Part shown: positions 56,066-64,000 of the stretch, piece by piece
How positions within the stretch are numbered: the stretch's first letter is position 1
How the letters are laid out: every line of letters starts with the position of its first letter
Assembly: GCF_900095135.1 (NCBI RefSeq)
Contig: NZ_LT605205.1
Location: 3,782,001 to 3,846,000 of the forward strand
From: Proteiniphilum saccharofermentans
Lineage (GTDB): Bacteria > Bacteroidota > Bacteroidia > Bacteroidales > Dysgonomonadaceae
Direction: 5' to 3'
DNA length: 64,000 nt
Position numbers and translations under genes: made by a program
The notes under the pieces: generated by a model
What the model was told of the DNA's origin: nothing
The model's input: only the letters and a program-made list of their open reading frames with translations
Database searches by the model: none

Positions 56066-57571
56066 ATGCGAGAAAATATGATATTAAAAAAAATTGCAAC
56101 TATCATTATTGTAGTTTTAGCAATAGGTGCTTGTACAAGTGATTTTGAGGAAATAAATACAAATCCGATATTAATCACCGATGATGTAATTAATCCATCA
56201 GTTATTTTTACAGGTGTATTAAAGAACTCAATATTTGCTTCTTACGGAGATACCGGCGGGATAATTGGCGAATTTTCACAGTATTTTGCAAGCGTATCCA
56301 GTGGAAATCTGCTTCGTCAATCAAATTACACTTCTCCTTTCAACTGGTATAGGAACTATGTGATAAATATTAATGAAGTGATCAGGCTTACTTCTGAAGA
56401 CCCAAGAAAAAATGATCAAAATGCTATGGCAAGGATATGGAAAGCGTGGATCTATCACATGATGACTGACGCATATGGAGATATACCATATTCAGAAGCG
56501 GCTATAGGTGTTGATGCCATCAATCAACCTAAATATGACACACAAGAAACAATTTACACGGACATGCTCAATGAATTAAAACTTGCATCTGCCCAGCTGG
56601 GATCAATAGGTGATCAGGAATCGTTTGGTAATGCCGATATATTGTATAAAGGTGATGTGGATAATTGGAGAAAATTTGCTAACTCATTACGTCTACGATT
56701 GGCAATACGTGTTAGGTTCGCAAATGAATCTCTTGCTAGTCAACATATAAAAGATGTTATTAATGCTCCTCTTATTGATGAAAATAGTGAAAATGCATCC
56801 TTAAAGACTCTCCCACCAAGTGCATCAGAAAATGCATCGAATGTCAATTTCGTATATAACCATTATCAAACAAATATAACCCCAATGTATGTGGGATTTG
56901 CCATCACGGACGTTATGATTCCAACAGATGATCCAAGAATGCCTATTTTTTTCACTCCTTCTCAACATCCAGAAAGTCCATACCGTGGACGCCCCATCCA
57001 ACTTACTCAAGAACAAAAAGTTCCTTACGAAGAAGTTGCCACCATGGGACCACTTTTAAAAGCAGATACATACGAGATAATCGTTATGAATGCTGCAGAG
57101 GTCTATTTCTTGAGGTCTGAAGCCGCATTTGCCAATATCACAAATGAATCAACTGAGAATTTATATATTACAGGAATAGAGCGATCTATGGAACAATATA
57201 ATGTGGATGAAGCTGATGTTACTGATTTTTTGAATCACGAAAAAGTTGTACTTAATGGTACAAATGAAGAACAGTTCGAAAAAATTTCAACACAGAAATA
57301 TATATCTATGTTCTTTCAGGGACATCAGGGTTGGGCAGAAATGAGAAGAACAGGTTACCCAAAAGTGTGGTTAGGAAATGAATTGGGAGTTATTGATTAT
57401 ATTCCCAGAAGATTTACATATCCAAATGATGAGTATCTTAAAAACGAATCGAATGTTAGCGCAGCGGCTTCTAACATTGGAGGTGATAAATTAGAGACAA
57501 GAGTTTGGTGGGATAAACGTCCCGGATTACCATTCAGGCATCCACTACAAGATGTTTTTCCTCCAAACTAA
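56066..57571 (+). CDS. SusD/RagB-like lipoprotein (PUL)
   Basis: 501 aa; Met at residue 5 may be the start. Lipobox AIGAC, then TSDFEEINTNP, as in the SusD-like_2 protein at the left edge. Core: MARIWKAWIYHMMTDAYGDIPYSEA (about 118-142), C-terminal TQKYISMFFQGHQGWAEMRRTGYP (about 410-433). It is the glycan-binding lid for the SusC just upstream. Last gene before the IS3 element. Confidence 0.93.
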   Translation: MRENMILKKIATIIIVVLAIGACTSDFEEINTNPILITDDVINPSVIFTGVLKNSIFASYGDTGGIIGEFSQYFASVSSGNLLRQSNYTSPFNWYRNYVININEVIRLTSEDPRKNDQNAMARIWKAWIYHMMTDAYGDIPYSEAAIGVDAINQPKYDTQETIYTDMLNELKLASAQLGSIGDQESFGNADILYKGDVDNWRKFANSLRLRLAIRVRFANESLASQHIKDVINAPLIDENSENASLKTLPPSASENASNVNFVYNHYQTNITPMYVGFAITDVMIPTDDPRMPIFFTPSQHPESPYRGRPIQLTQEQKVPYEEVATMGPLLKADTYEIIVMNAAEVYFLRSEAAFANITNESTENLYITGIERSMEQYNVDEADVTDFLNHEKVVLNGTNEEQFEKISTQKYISMFFQGHQGWAEMRRTGYPKVWLGNELGVIDYIPRRFTYPNDEYLKNESNVSAAASNIGGDKLETRVWWDKRPGLPFRHPLQDVFPPN

Positions 57572-57839
57572 TAATGATTTCATTAAACTTATTTATAACA
57601 ACAATACCTAGGTAAATATTTATTAGACAATTAATATTCAGATATATATAAATATAGTTTATGTAAAGGAATATCCAAATGGGCTGGTATCTAGCAGCTT
57701 TAGGTGTATCAAAACAATAATGTGTTGAAAAGTATCAGCCTGTTTGACCAATATAAGGGTGTTTGTAATGAGTTATTGTGGAGTTACTAACTTTGCTGGG
57801 ACAAAAAGTTAAGCATAAAAAACTTACATTTGTCAAAGT

Positions 57840-58139
57840 ATGAGAAAACAAAGAACACATTATGACAAGGCATTTAAAGATAATGCCGTCAAATTAAGTT
57901 TCGAGCGGAAGAATGTTTCCGAACTCGCACACGAATTGGGCATATCACCTGCACTATTGTATCGCTGGTGCAAAGAGTACCGGGAACGTGGGGAAAGCAG
58001 TTTCCCGGGCAACGGAGTCCGTTCTCGTGAAAGAGAAGCCGGAAGGGTTGCAGAACTGGAAAAACGCCTTAAAGAGGCTGAAACAGAGCGTGACATATTA
58101 AAAAAAGCCTTAGGCATCATCTCCACGAGCGATCGTTGA
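57840..58139 (+). CDS. IS3-family transposase OrfA
   Basis: 99 aa. HTH of the IS3 OrfA type (DKAFKDNAVKLSFERKN; ELAHELGISPALLYRWCKEY), then a leucine-zipper-like coiled coil (VAELEKRLKEAETERDILKK). Near its end the run A AAA AAA G (58100-58107) in phase is a -1 slippery site; the -1 frame stays open from there into orfB. Confidence 0.92.
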   Translation: MRKQRTHYDKAFKDNAVKLSFERKNVSELAHELGISPALLYRWCKEYRERGESSFPGNGVRSREREAGRVAELEKRLKEAETERDILKKALGIISTSDR

Positions 58140-59029
58140 TTTATCAATTTATAAAGGATTACAACTCGAGGGAGTGGACGATTGGGATGATGTGCAGAGT
58201 ATTGAGTGTATCTCGCAGCAGTTATTACCGTTGGATTAAGAACCCTATAAATAAACGAGAACAAAAGCATATGGAACTTAGCCGAGAGATTAAAGATGCA
58301 TACTTCGATGCCAAGGGGCGCAACGGCAGTCCCAGGTTGGCTAAAGATTTGCAAGCATCCGGAGTCAATGTTTCCAGAACAACTGTTGCCCGTCATATGA
58401 GAAATATGGGATTGCGCAGCAAGCTTTCTAAGAAGTTTAGGGTAACCACTGATGCATCCCACAATTACAATGTAGCGCCTAATTTGCTTAACCGTGAGTT
58501 CAATCAAAAAGAACCAATGAGGGCTTGTGTGTCCGACATTACTTACATCTGCTGTAAGGATGGATTCCTTTACCTTACGTGCGTGATTGATCTTTTTGAT
58601 CGAAAACTCATTGGGTGGTCTATCAGCGATAATTTGACTGCTTCCGGCACTGTCATACCGGCTATCAGGATGGCCAACCGAAACAGACCGTTTAAAGAAG
58701 GGATGATCTTTCACTCTGACAGGGGCATTCAATATGCCTGCAAACAGACCGTTAATTTGTTGCAGTACCATAGGGTAGAGCAAAGCATGAGCGGGAAAGG
58801 CAACTGTTGGGATAATGCGGTGGCTGAAAGTTTCTTTAAATCTTTCAAAACCGAGTTGATTTATGGTACCAAGCTTAAAACAAAAGAGCAGATGTGCTTG
58901 GATGTATTTGAATATATTGAATCCTGGTATAATCATAAAAGAAGATTCTCAGCATTGGGTAATTTGACTATTGATGAATTTTGGAAACAGTACAATATTA
59001 AAAAACAATTAATTAAAAATGTTGCTTAA
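58136..59029 (+). CDS. IS3-family transposase OrfB (DDE integrase)
   Basis: 297 aa as an open frame beginning at a TTG that overlaps the orfA stop (TTGA). It is normally made as an OrfAB fusion by -1 frameshift at 58100-58106. HTH_21 region (MCRVLSVSRSSYYRWIKNP), then the rve core with the DDE triad: SDITYI, FHSDRGIQYA, and NCWDNAVAESFFKSFK. It looks intact. The stop codon lies within the right inverted repeat. Confidence 0.92.
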   Translation: MIYQFIKDYNSREWTIGMMCRVLSVSRSSYYRWIKNPINKREQKHMELSREIKDAYFDAKGRNGSPRLAKDLQASGVNVSRTTVARHMRNMGLRSKLSKKFRVTTDASHNYNVAPNLLNREFNQKEPMRACVSDITYICCKDGFLYLTCVIDLFDRKLIGWSISDNLTASGTVIPAIRMANRNRPFKEGMIFHSDRGIQYACKQTVNLLQYHRVEQSMSGKGNCWDNAVAESFFKSFKTELIYGTKLKTKEQMCLDVFEYIESWYNHKRRFSALGNLTIDEFWKQYNIKKQLIKNVA

Positions 59030-59092
59030 CTTATTGTCTCAAATAAGTTGGCAATTCCATTGATCTTATTTTTCAAGTTAATATTCAGTTCA

Positions 59093-60529
59093 ATGCGTAT
59101 TAAAACTTTTAATTATTTAACGATTATTTTTTTCATGGCATGTCAAATGGGCTTTTCGCAGAATTTTAATATTCAACCCATCATGAGTATAAAGCTTGCT
59201 GACAAGTTCGGTCAGCTCCGTGCAGTACCTGTAAGTTTAGGAATAAATCAACCTAGAGCGATAGCAGTGATGTATTCGGAAGAAGCCGAAGTCGATCCTT
59301 GGGAGGGCATGTTCTTTTTCCCGAAACACACCCTTAAATTAGCCGTATTAAATGTAGAGGGAAAATTGCTCTGGAAAAAGGATCTGGGTGAAGGTGTGGT
59401 ACCAGGTATATGGTTTAGCCCCTTGTTTGCATTCGACCTCGATCAGGACGGGATGGATGAACTATGGATCATCAATAATCAGGATCCGGAACATCCGCTT
59501 AATTTTGCCCATTATGTGCTACAAAAGCTTCATCCTGAAACCGGTAATATACTGTCGGAAATTCCATGGCCCCGGCCCGAAGTGCCCCAGGGAATGTCGG
59601 CACTTTACCGGCATTTTATAATGGGTGGCTATGCAAGAGGAGAGCCTGTCCTGCTAACGGCACAAGGGACCTATGGCCCTATGCGGCTCCAAGCGTGGAA
59701 CAAAGATCTTGAGCAACGCTGGGAACATTATATCCCTGCAGATGCTAAAGGTGCTCAGGGAAGCCACGTAACCCCGGTGGTTGACATCAATAACGACGGG
59801 ATTGACGAACTCCTGTGGGGAGAGCGCACGATTGAACTTGACAAAGGAGAGCAATTATTTTGTGCCGACGAAGATAGTTGGGAAGGGCATTCAGACATTA
59901 TCCAGCCCATTTTCAATTATGCGGACAATACCTGGACAATATTCACCTGCAGGGAAACACATAAACCTACCTACCCCCGGGTAGTACTGTATGACCAAGA
60001 GGGTAAACGGATATGGGCAGATCTCGAAAACGGGCATATGGATACAGGTTGGGCAGCTAGACTGGGTGATGATGGGGAACACTATGTACTTGGTGTGAAA
60101 GTAGGTGTGAAAACCAGGACTGCTGAAGGAGAAGTACGTACCGACGTAACCGAATATACCTACAAAGCTTATAACGGAGAAAGGATAAACCTCGGATTTG
60201 ACGTCTATACCACCATTCCGGTTGATCTCAACGGTGATGGCATTCATGAATTGGTGAAAGGTTATTTTGAAGGAAACGGCGATATTCTGGATAGGAAAGG
60301 AAATGTGATCGGAAATATTGGAGGATTATCCGCTATGGCATCAAAGTTCACCGATTTACCGGGGGAACAAATCCTTTCCTACTCAAAAGACGGATGGCTC
60401 CGTATTTGGGCTGATAAAAATGCCGAGGATGCTCCAAATGCGCTCCGCAGGTACAACCATCCCTTTTATAAAACCAACAGAAATCAGACTGGAAATGGAT
60501 ATAACCTGTTTAACTTAGGCGGTATCTAA
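59093..60529 (+). CDS. secreted FG-GAP-type beta-propeller protein, rhamnogalacturonan-lyase-like
   Basis: 478 aa from the ATG at 59093; the frame is open to a TTG at 59048 next to the IS, but the signal peptide (ending GFSQ) fits the ATG. Repeats with Ca-binding Asp loops: FDLDQDGMDELW, VDINNDGIDELLWG, VDLNGDGIHELVKG, and a last blade SKDGWLRIW. These are the FG-GAP-like loops seen in family PL11 rhamnogalacturonan lyases; the match is partial and I do not claim activity. The IS3 end lies 52 bp upstream, so its native promoter may be lost. Confidence 0.7.
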   Translation: MRIKTFNYLTIIFFMACQMGFSQNFNIQPIMSIKLADKFGQLRAVPVSLGINQPRAIAVMYSEEAEVDPWEGMFFFPKHTLKLAVLNVEGKLLWKKDLGEGVVPGIWFSPLFAFDLDQDGMDELWIINNQDPEHPLNFAHYVLQKLHPETGNILSEIPWPRPEVPQGMSALYRHFIMGGYARGEPVLLTAQGTYGPMRLQAWNKDLEQRWEHYIPADAKGAQGSHVTPVVDINNDGIDELLWGERTIELDKGEQLFCADEDSWEGHSDIIQPIFNYADNTWTIFTCRETHKPTYPRVVLYDQEGKRIWADLENGHMDTGWAARLGDDGEHYVLGVKVGVKTRTAEGEVRTDVTEYTYKAYNGERINLGFDVYTTIPVDLNGDGIHELVKGYFEGNGDILDRKGNVIGNIGGLSAMASKFTDLPGEQILSYSKDGWLRIWADKNAEDAPNALRRYNHPFYKTNRNQTGNGYNLFNLGGI

Positions 60530-60663
60530 TTAAAAGAATATAAATAGAATTTAATTTTACACATCTGATTGTCAATTATATTACTTCTTAATCAATATAA
60601 TGTCCAGTAATAATAATAATTATTATTTGTAGATTCAAAGGTTTGTTATAAAGAAAATTCAAT

Positions 60664-61014
60664 ATGTTTAAGACAAAACTCACTGTTCATCTGTTTTTGA
60701 CCATTATTCTCATCATGTGTGGAACTGGTAAGGCTATCAGCCAGGCTTTACTGAACCAACCTGGCGAGGATCTTGCAAGAATGGCTTTGGCCAAAAGCAG
60801 GGATGGGACTTTTGCCGTAGTGTATATTCCTGCACAGGGTAGTGCCAAGATTGACATGTCGTTTTTTAAGTCGAATATACGCGTACAGTGGTTTGACCCC
60901 CGTAATAACGATTATTATCCTGTTGAAGGGCTATTTGATAATAGGGACAGTGTACATTTTAGTCCGTCACAGAACAATGATGAAGATTGGGTATTGCTTA
61001 TGCGATGTGACTGA
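60664..61014 (+). CDS. small secreted protein: solo collagen-binding-like C-terminal domain
   Basis: 116 aa. Signal peptide (to about residue 27, ending KAISQ) followed almost directly by an ~80-residue domain: LAKSRDGTFAVVYIPAQG, VQWFDPRNNDYYPV, DWVLLMRC. This is the same domain as the C-terminus of the GH140-like enzyme at 42616-44079 ([28 protein letters not shown]), but without its catalytic barrel. It may be an internal-deletion remnant of a GH140-type gene or a real stand-alone binding protein. Confidence 0.65.
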   Translation: MFKTKLTVHLFLTIILIMCGTGKAISQALLNQPGEDLARMALAKSRDGTFAVVYIPAQGSAKIDMSFFKSNIRVQWFDPRNNDYYPVEGLFDNRDSVHFSPSQNNDEDWVLLMRCD

Positions 61015-61114
61015 TTATTTATATTCAGATATAAAGTCAAAAATGTGATATCATTAAACTAAAATGCAAAGTAGAAAAATTAGTCATAGTTTAAATCATT
61101 TAAAGTAAATTGTC

Positions 61115-63139
61115 ATGAAAAGACAGAGTTTAGTATTCTACATATGTGTAATTTTTATTATTGGACATTCCGGGATACATCACGTCTATGGTCAGAATGT
61201 TATAAGAGAGAACAATATTCGGGATTATCTCTCTAAAGTTGCCTGTCAAATAACAAATAACGCATTATCTGATATTCATTCTAAGGATGATTTGGAAAAT
61301 GTCAGAGAACAACGGCACAAAGAATTTATTGAGATGATGGGTATTCAGGATTATTTTTACGAAGAAAGAACCGACCTTAATGTACAGTATACCGGTACCA
61401 TTCAGCAAGATGGGTATAGAATTGAGAAAATTTATTATGAATCATTACCCGATTTGTATGTTCCCGCTCATCTTTATATTCCAGACAATATAAAGACCCC
61501 GAAACCTGCAGTACTTTACGTAAATGGACACTCTAGAACCCAAAACGTGGGTTATCAGGCATATCCGGCTAAACTGGCCAAACTAGGGTTCATTTGTTTG
61601 ATTATTGAAAATATCCAATTTGGAGAGGTTCATGGCCATCATTGGGGACCATATTCCAAAGGTTGGTTTAATTGGTATAGTCGTGGATATAACCCAGGTG
61701 GCGTTGAACTTTGGAACGCAATCCGTGGAATTGATCTTTTGAGTTCTTTACCGATAGTGGATATGGATAATTTAGGTGTTACTGGAATTTCAGGAGGAGG
61801 CTCGCAAAGTTGGTATATTGCTGCTGCTGATACACGGATTAAAGCAGTAGCTCCGGTTTGTGGGGCCAGCACCTTACAAGATCAAGTGGGAAAACGGACT
61901 ATTGATGGGCATTGTGACTGTATGATGCCAACTAATACTTACCAGATCGACTTTCAGGATATAGGAGCCTTAATTTCTCCCAGACCTCTATTAATTGCAC
62001 AAGCAAATCGTGATGGACTTAATACGATTGAGTCAGTAAAAAAACTATATTTGGATATCAAAAAGATTTACAATTTATATGGTATGTCTGAAAATATAAG
62101 ATTGATAGAAACACCCGGCGGACACTCATACCATGAAATATCCAGAAAAAATATACATGCTTTTTTTATAAAACATCTAATGAATAAGGATGTTACGACT
62201 GATGAAGCTGGAGATATCAGTCTTGATGAAAATAATTTGCTTAGCGCAAATGAGTTAAAAGTCTATCTGAACGGAGTCCCTAAGAATGACCGCACTACAA
62301 CAATTCAAGATTCATTTATAAAATTGTCACAACCTCCCCAAATATATTCCAAAGAAGAAATGTTTTCACACCGAGATAAGGTGAAGAATTTTTTGACTAA
62401 TAAAACATTTGGAGCGTTTCCCAGTGCTGAGACACCTTTTGATAGTAAAATAGAATTTCGTTCACTTGATGGAGCAAAATTTGGATGGAATATACACAGT
62501 TTTGTACCTGAAGAAGGTTGGCGGTTAAAAATTAATTTTTACTGGAGACAGGACACAACACAAAGAAAACCTTTATTGATTGTCCTTAAAAACTACGATG
62601 AGGAACGCAATGAATCGCAGGGCTTCGTTTCTGAATTAGAAACTGATTGGAATATTGCATATTTTGAACCTCGAGGTATTGGTGAAACTGGTTGGGATCC
62701 GGGCCTACAGTGGCATATACGAAGATCTGCAGCTTGGACAGGCAGAACAATCGCTTCAATGCAAGTATATGATCTTCTAAGATGTATAGAATATTGCAGG
62801 ACTTTACCGGAAGTTGATCCATTGAAAATCGGGATTGCCGCACAGAATGAAAACGTAGTTGTAGCATTATATGCAGCATTATTAGACAATAAATGCGAAT
62901 GGCTCGCACTAAAAAATCCTCCTGCAACACAGGATGTTTCAAGTCAGCAAGATGGCAAAGGATATGCCATTGAAATGCTGAACTGCTTGCGCGTAACTGA
63001 CGTATACCAACTACCAGCCCTAATTTACCCAACAAAAGTTTCATTATTTGGCGATATTCCTAAAAATTATAGCTGGTCCGAAGATCTGATTCGACATTTT
63101 GAAAATACTAACCAAAATGTTTTACTATTGCGAAATTAA
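61115..63139 (+). CDS. two-domain alpha/beta-hydrolase, acetyl-xylan-esterase-like
   Basis: 674 aa with signal peptide (ending VYGQ). First hydrolase domain (about 95-360): PAVLYVNGHSRT, nucleophile elbow GISGGGSQSW (Ser about 231), RPLLIAQANRDGLNT (acid region) and ETPGGHSYHEIS (His about 343). The second half (about 385-670) repeats the fold (LLIVLKNYDEERNE; FEPRGIGETGWDPG), but its elbow reads GIAAQNENVV, with no Ser, so it is probably inactive. Likely removes ester groups from a plant glycan. Last PUL gene before the IS4 element. Confidence 0.8.
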   Translation: MKRQSLVFYICVIFIIGHSGIHHVYGQNVIRENNIRDYLSKVACQITNNALSDIHSKDDLENVREQRHKEFIEMMGIQDYFYEERTDLNVQYTGTIQQDGYRIEKIYYESLPDLYVPAHLYIPDNIKTPKPAVLYVNGHSRTQNVGYQAYPAKLAKLGFICLIIENIQFGEVHGHHWGPYSKGWFNWYSRGYNPGGVELWNAIRGIDLLSSLPIVDMDNLGVTGISGGGSQSWYIAAADTRIKAVAPVCGASTLQDQVGKRTIDGHCDCMMPTNTYQIDFQDIGALISPRPLLIAQANRDGLNTIESVKKLYLDIKKIYNLYGMSENIRLIETPGGHSYHEISRKNIHAFFIKHLMNKDVTTDEAGDISLDENNLLSANELKVYLNGVPKNDRTTTIQDSFIKLSQPPQIYSKEEMFSHRDKVKNFLTNKTFGAFPSAETPFDSKIEFRSLDGAKFGWNIHSFVPEEGWRLKINFYWRQDTTQRKPLLIVLKNYDEERNESQGFVSELETDWNIAYFEPRGIGETGWDPGLQWHIRRSAAWTGRTIASMQVYDLLRCIEYCRTLPEVDPLKIGIAAQNENVVVALYAALLDNKCEWLALKNPPATQDVSSQQDGKGYAIEMLNCLRVTDVYQLPALIYPTKVSLFGDIPKNYSWSEDLIRHFENTNQNVLLLRN

Positions 63140-63275
63140 ATTCAATCATTAGTGGGCACTTAAATAAAAAAATAGTTCTTTGAAATCTTTTGTAGATCGC
63201 AGTTTTGAGAAATTTTAGTTGTGTGACGATTTGAAATGCGATGATTATATTTTACTTTGCCCAAAAGTAAAAATC

Positions 63276-64000
63276 ATGAATCAAGGCAAATATATTTTCG
63301 CGCAGCTTACAGATTTTCTACCACGCAGGGTATTTGACAATATCGTATCCAGACACGATGGAAACAAGAAAGTCCGAAGTTTCACCTGCTGGAACCAGAT
63401 GCTATGCATGATCTTTGGACAATTGACAGCCCGTGACAGTATGCGGGACTTGATGCTGAGCCTGGAAGCCCATCAATCCAAATATTACCATTTGGGACTG
63501 GGGGCAAGCGTAACCCGGACAAATCTGGGTAAAGCCAATCGTAACCGTAGCTATAAAATCTTTGAGGATTTTGCCTATGTGATGATGGACAAGGCCCGTC
63601 AAAGTCATTACAGGGAGGACTTCGAAGTCAAGGTGGACGGGAACGTCTATGCCTTTGACTCCTCCACCATCGACCTGTGCCTGAGTGTCTTCTGGTGGGC
63701 GGAGTTCCGCAAGCACAAGGGAGGCATCAAGTTGCATACATTGTATGACCTGAAGACTTCCATTCCGACTTTCGTGTTGATCACCAGCGCAAAGGTCAAT
63801 GATATGAACGCGATGGATTATCTTCATTATGAATCCGGGAGCTTTTATATCTTCGACCGCGGATACGTGGACTTTGACAGGTTGTACCGGGTGAATGAAT
63901 CCGAAGCCTGGTTTGTCACGCGGGCCAAGAAGAACTTCAAGTTCCGCAGGATGTATTCCCGGGAAGTTGACAAGTCGACGGGCGTGCAATGCGACCAGAT
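63276..64000 (+). CDS. IS4-family transposase, 3' end cut by window edge
   Basis: 241 codons from the ATG at 63276 with no stop before the edge. N-terminal DUF4372-like start (QLTDFLPRRVFDNIV), SFTCWNQMLCMIFGQLTARDSMRDL, then the DDE core: first Asp in VYAFDSSTIDLCLSVF, second in FYIFDRGYVDFDRLY; the Glu lies beyond the window. The left end of the element was not resolved; it is probably within 63160-63250. Its GC-richer composition contrasts with the PUL before it. Confidence 0.88.
   Translation, partial: MNQGKYIFAQLTDFLPRRVFDNIVSRHDGNKKVRSFTCWNQMLCMIFGQLTARDSMRDLMLSLEAHQSKYYHLGLGASVTRTNLGKANRNRSYKIFEDFAYVMMDKARQSHYREDFEVKVDGNVYAFDSSTIDLCLSVFWWAEFRKHKGGIKLHTLYDLKTSIPTFVLITSAKVNDMNAMDYLHYESGSFYIFDRGYVDFDRLYRVNESEAWFVTRAKKNFKFRRMYSREVDKSTGVQCDQ

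Larger units (their letters stand above)
57797..59041 (+). mobile_element. complete IS3-family insertion sequence, 1245 bp
   Basis: Imperfect 19-bp terminal inverted repeats: left TGGGACAAAAAGTTAAGCA (57797-57815); right end, read inward, TGAGACAATAAGTTAAGCA (59023-59041), 17 of 19 matching. It encloses orfA and orfB in -1 phase. No target duplication is visible next to these ends (TTGC left, AATA right), so the exact ends or later changes are uncertain. It lies inside the PUL, between susD and the FG-GAP gene. Confidence 0.88.

Noticed and set aside
57793-59045. Target-site duplication around the IS3 element
   Set aside because: The flanks TTGC and AATA do not match; no 3-5 bp duplication was found next to the repeats.

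Overview
The window looks like chromosomal DNA from an anaerobic, fermentative Bacteroidales bacterium, of the Dysgonomonadaceae type (Proteiniphilum/Petrimonas-like). This is inferred from four SusC/SusD outer-membrane pairs, Bacteroidetes-type promoters (TTTG then TAnnTTTG), the short 449-aa glucose-6-phosphate isomerase, and electron-bifurcating-type [FeFe] hydrogenases. No rRNA, tRNA or CRISPR array was seen.

Layout. (1) 1-16.8 kb, minus strand: three SusCD uptake systems. One is cut by the left edge, one carries an extra lipoprotein, and one ends in a TlpA-like thiol-disulfide oxidoreductase. (2) 16.9-17.4 kb, between the third susC and dapA: two tandem, related units, each made of a tiny Cys/Met-rich ORF and a terminator hairpin, behind one good promoter. 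This looks like a double transcription attenuator for the susC-susD-tlpA operon and is the best candidate here for something undescribed. (3) 17.5-21.2 kb: dapA, then divergent hydG-hydF, two of the three H-cluster maturases. (4) 21.3-36.0 kb, minus strand: two HydABC-type [FeFe] hydrogenases. Between them lies a signalling-type block: two DRTGG proteins, an RsbW-like kinase, a sensory-type hydrogenase homologue, a PHP phosphoesterase and a second GHKL ATPase. HydB of the second complex is fused to a GltD/NfnB-like flavoprotein. (5) 36.5-41.1 kb: housekeeping genes lysS, gpsA and pgi, and a 42-aa antitoxin-like peptide. (6) 41.1-63.1 kb: a carbohydrate-utilisation region (PUL) with a DeoR regulator, a GH140/DUF4038-like glycosidase, a DUF1593 protein, a BNR propeller, a transglutaminase-like protein, a DUF4832 protein, SusCD, an FG-GAP-type protein and a two-domain esterase. 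Much of it is visibly AT-richer than the rest. A perfect 18-bp element, TTTCGAAATATTTCGAAA, occurs three times and is the likely DeoR operator. An IS3-family element sits inside the PUL. (7) From 63.2 kb an IS4-family transposase runs off the right edge.

How the genes work together. The hydrogenases would dispose of reductant from sugar or peptide fermentation as H2. They are matured by HydG and HydF; HydE is not in the window. The central block probably senses H2 or redox state and signals to transcription. The SusCD systems supply substrates: unknown polymers or peptides on the left, and a plant-cell-wall-type glycan, possibly pectic, on the right.
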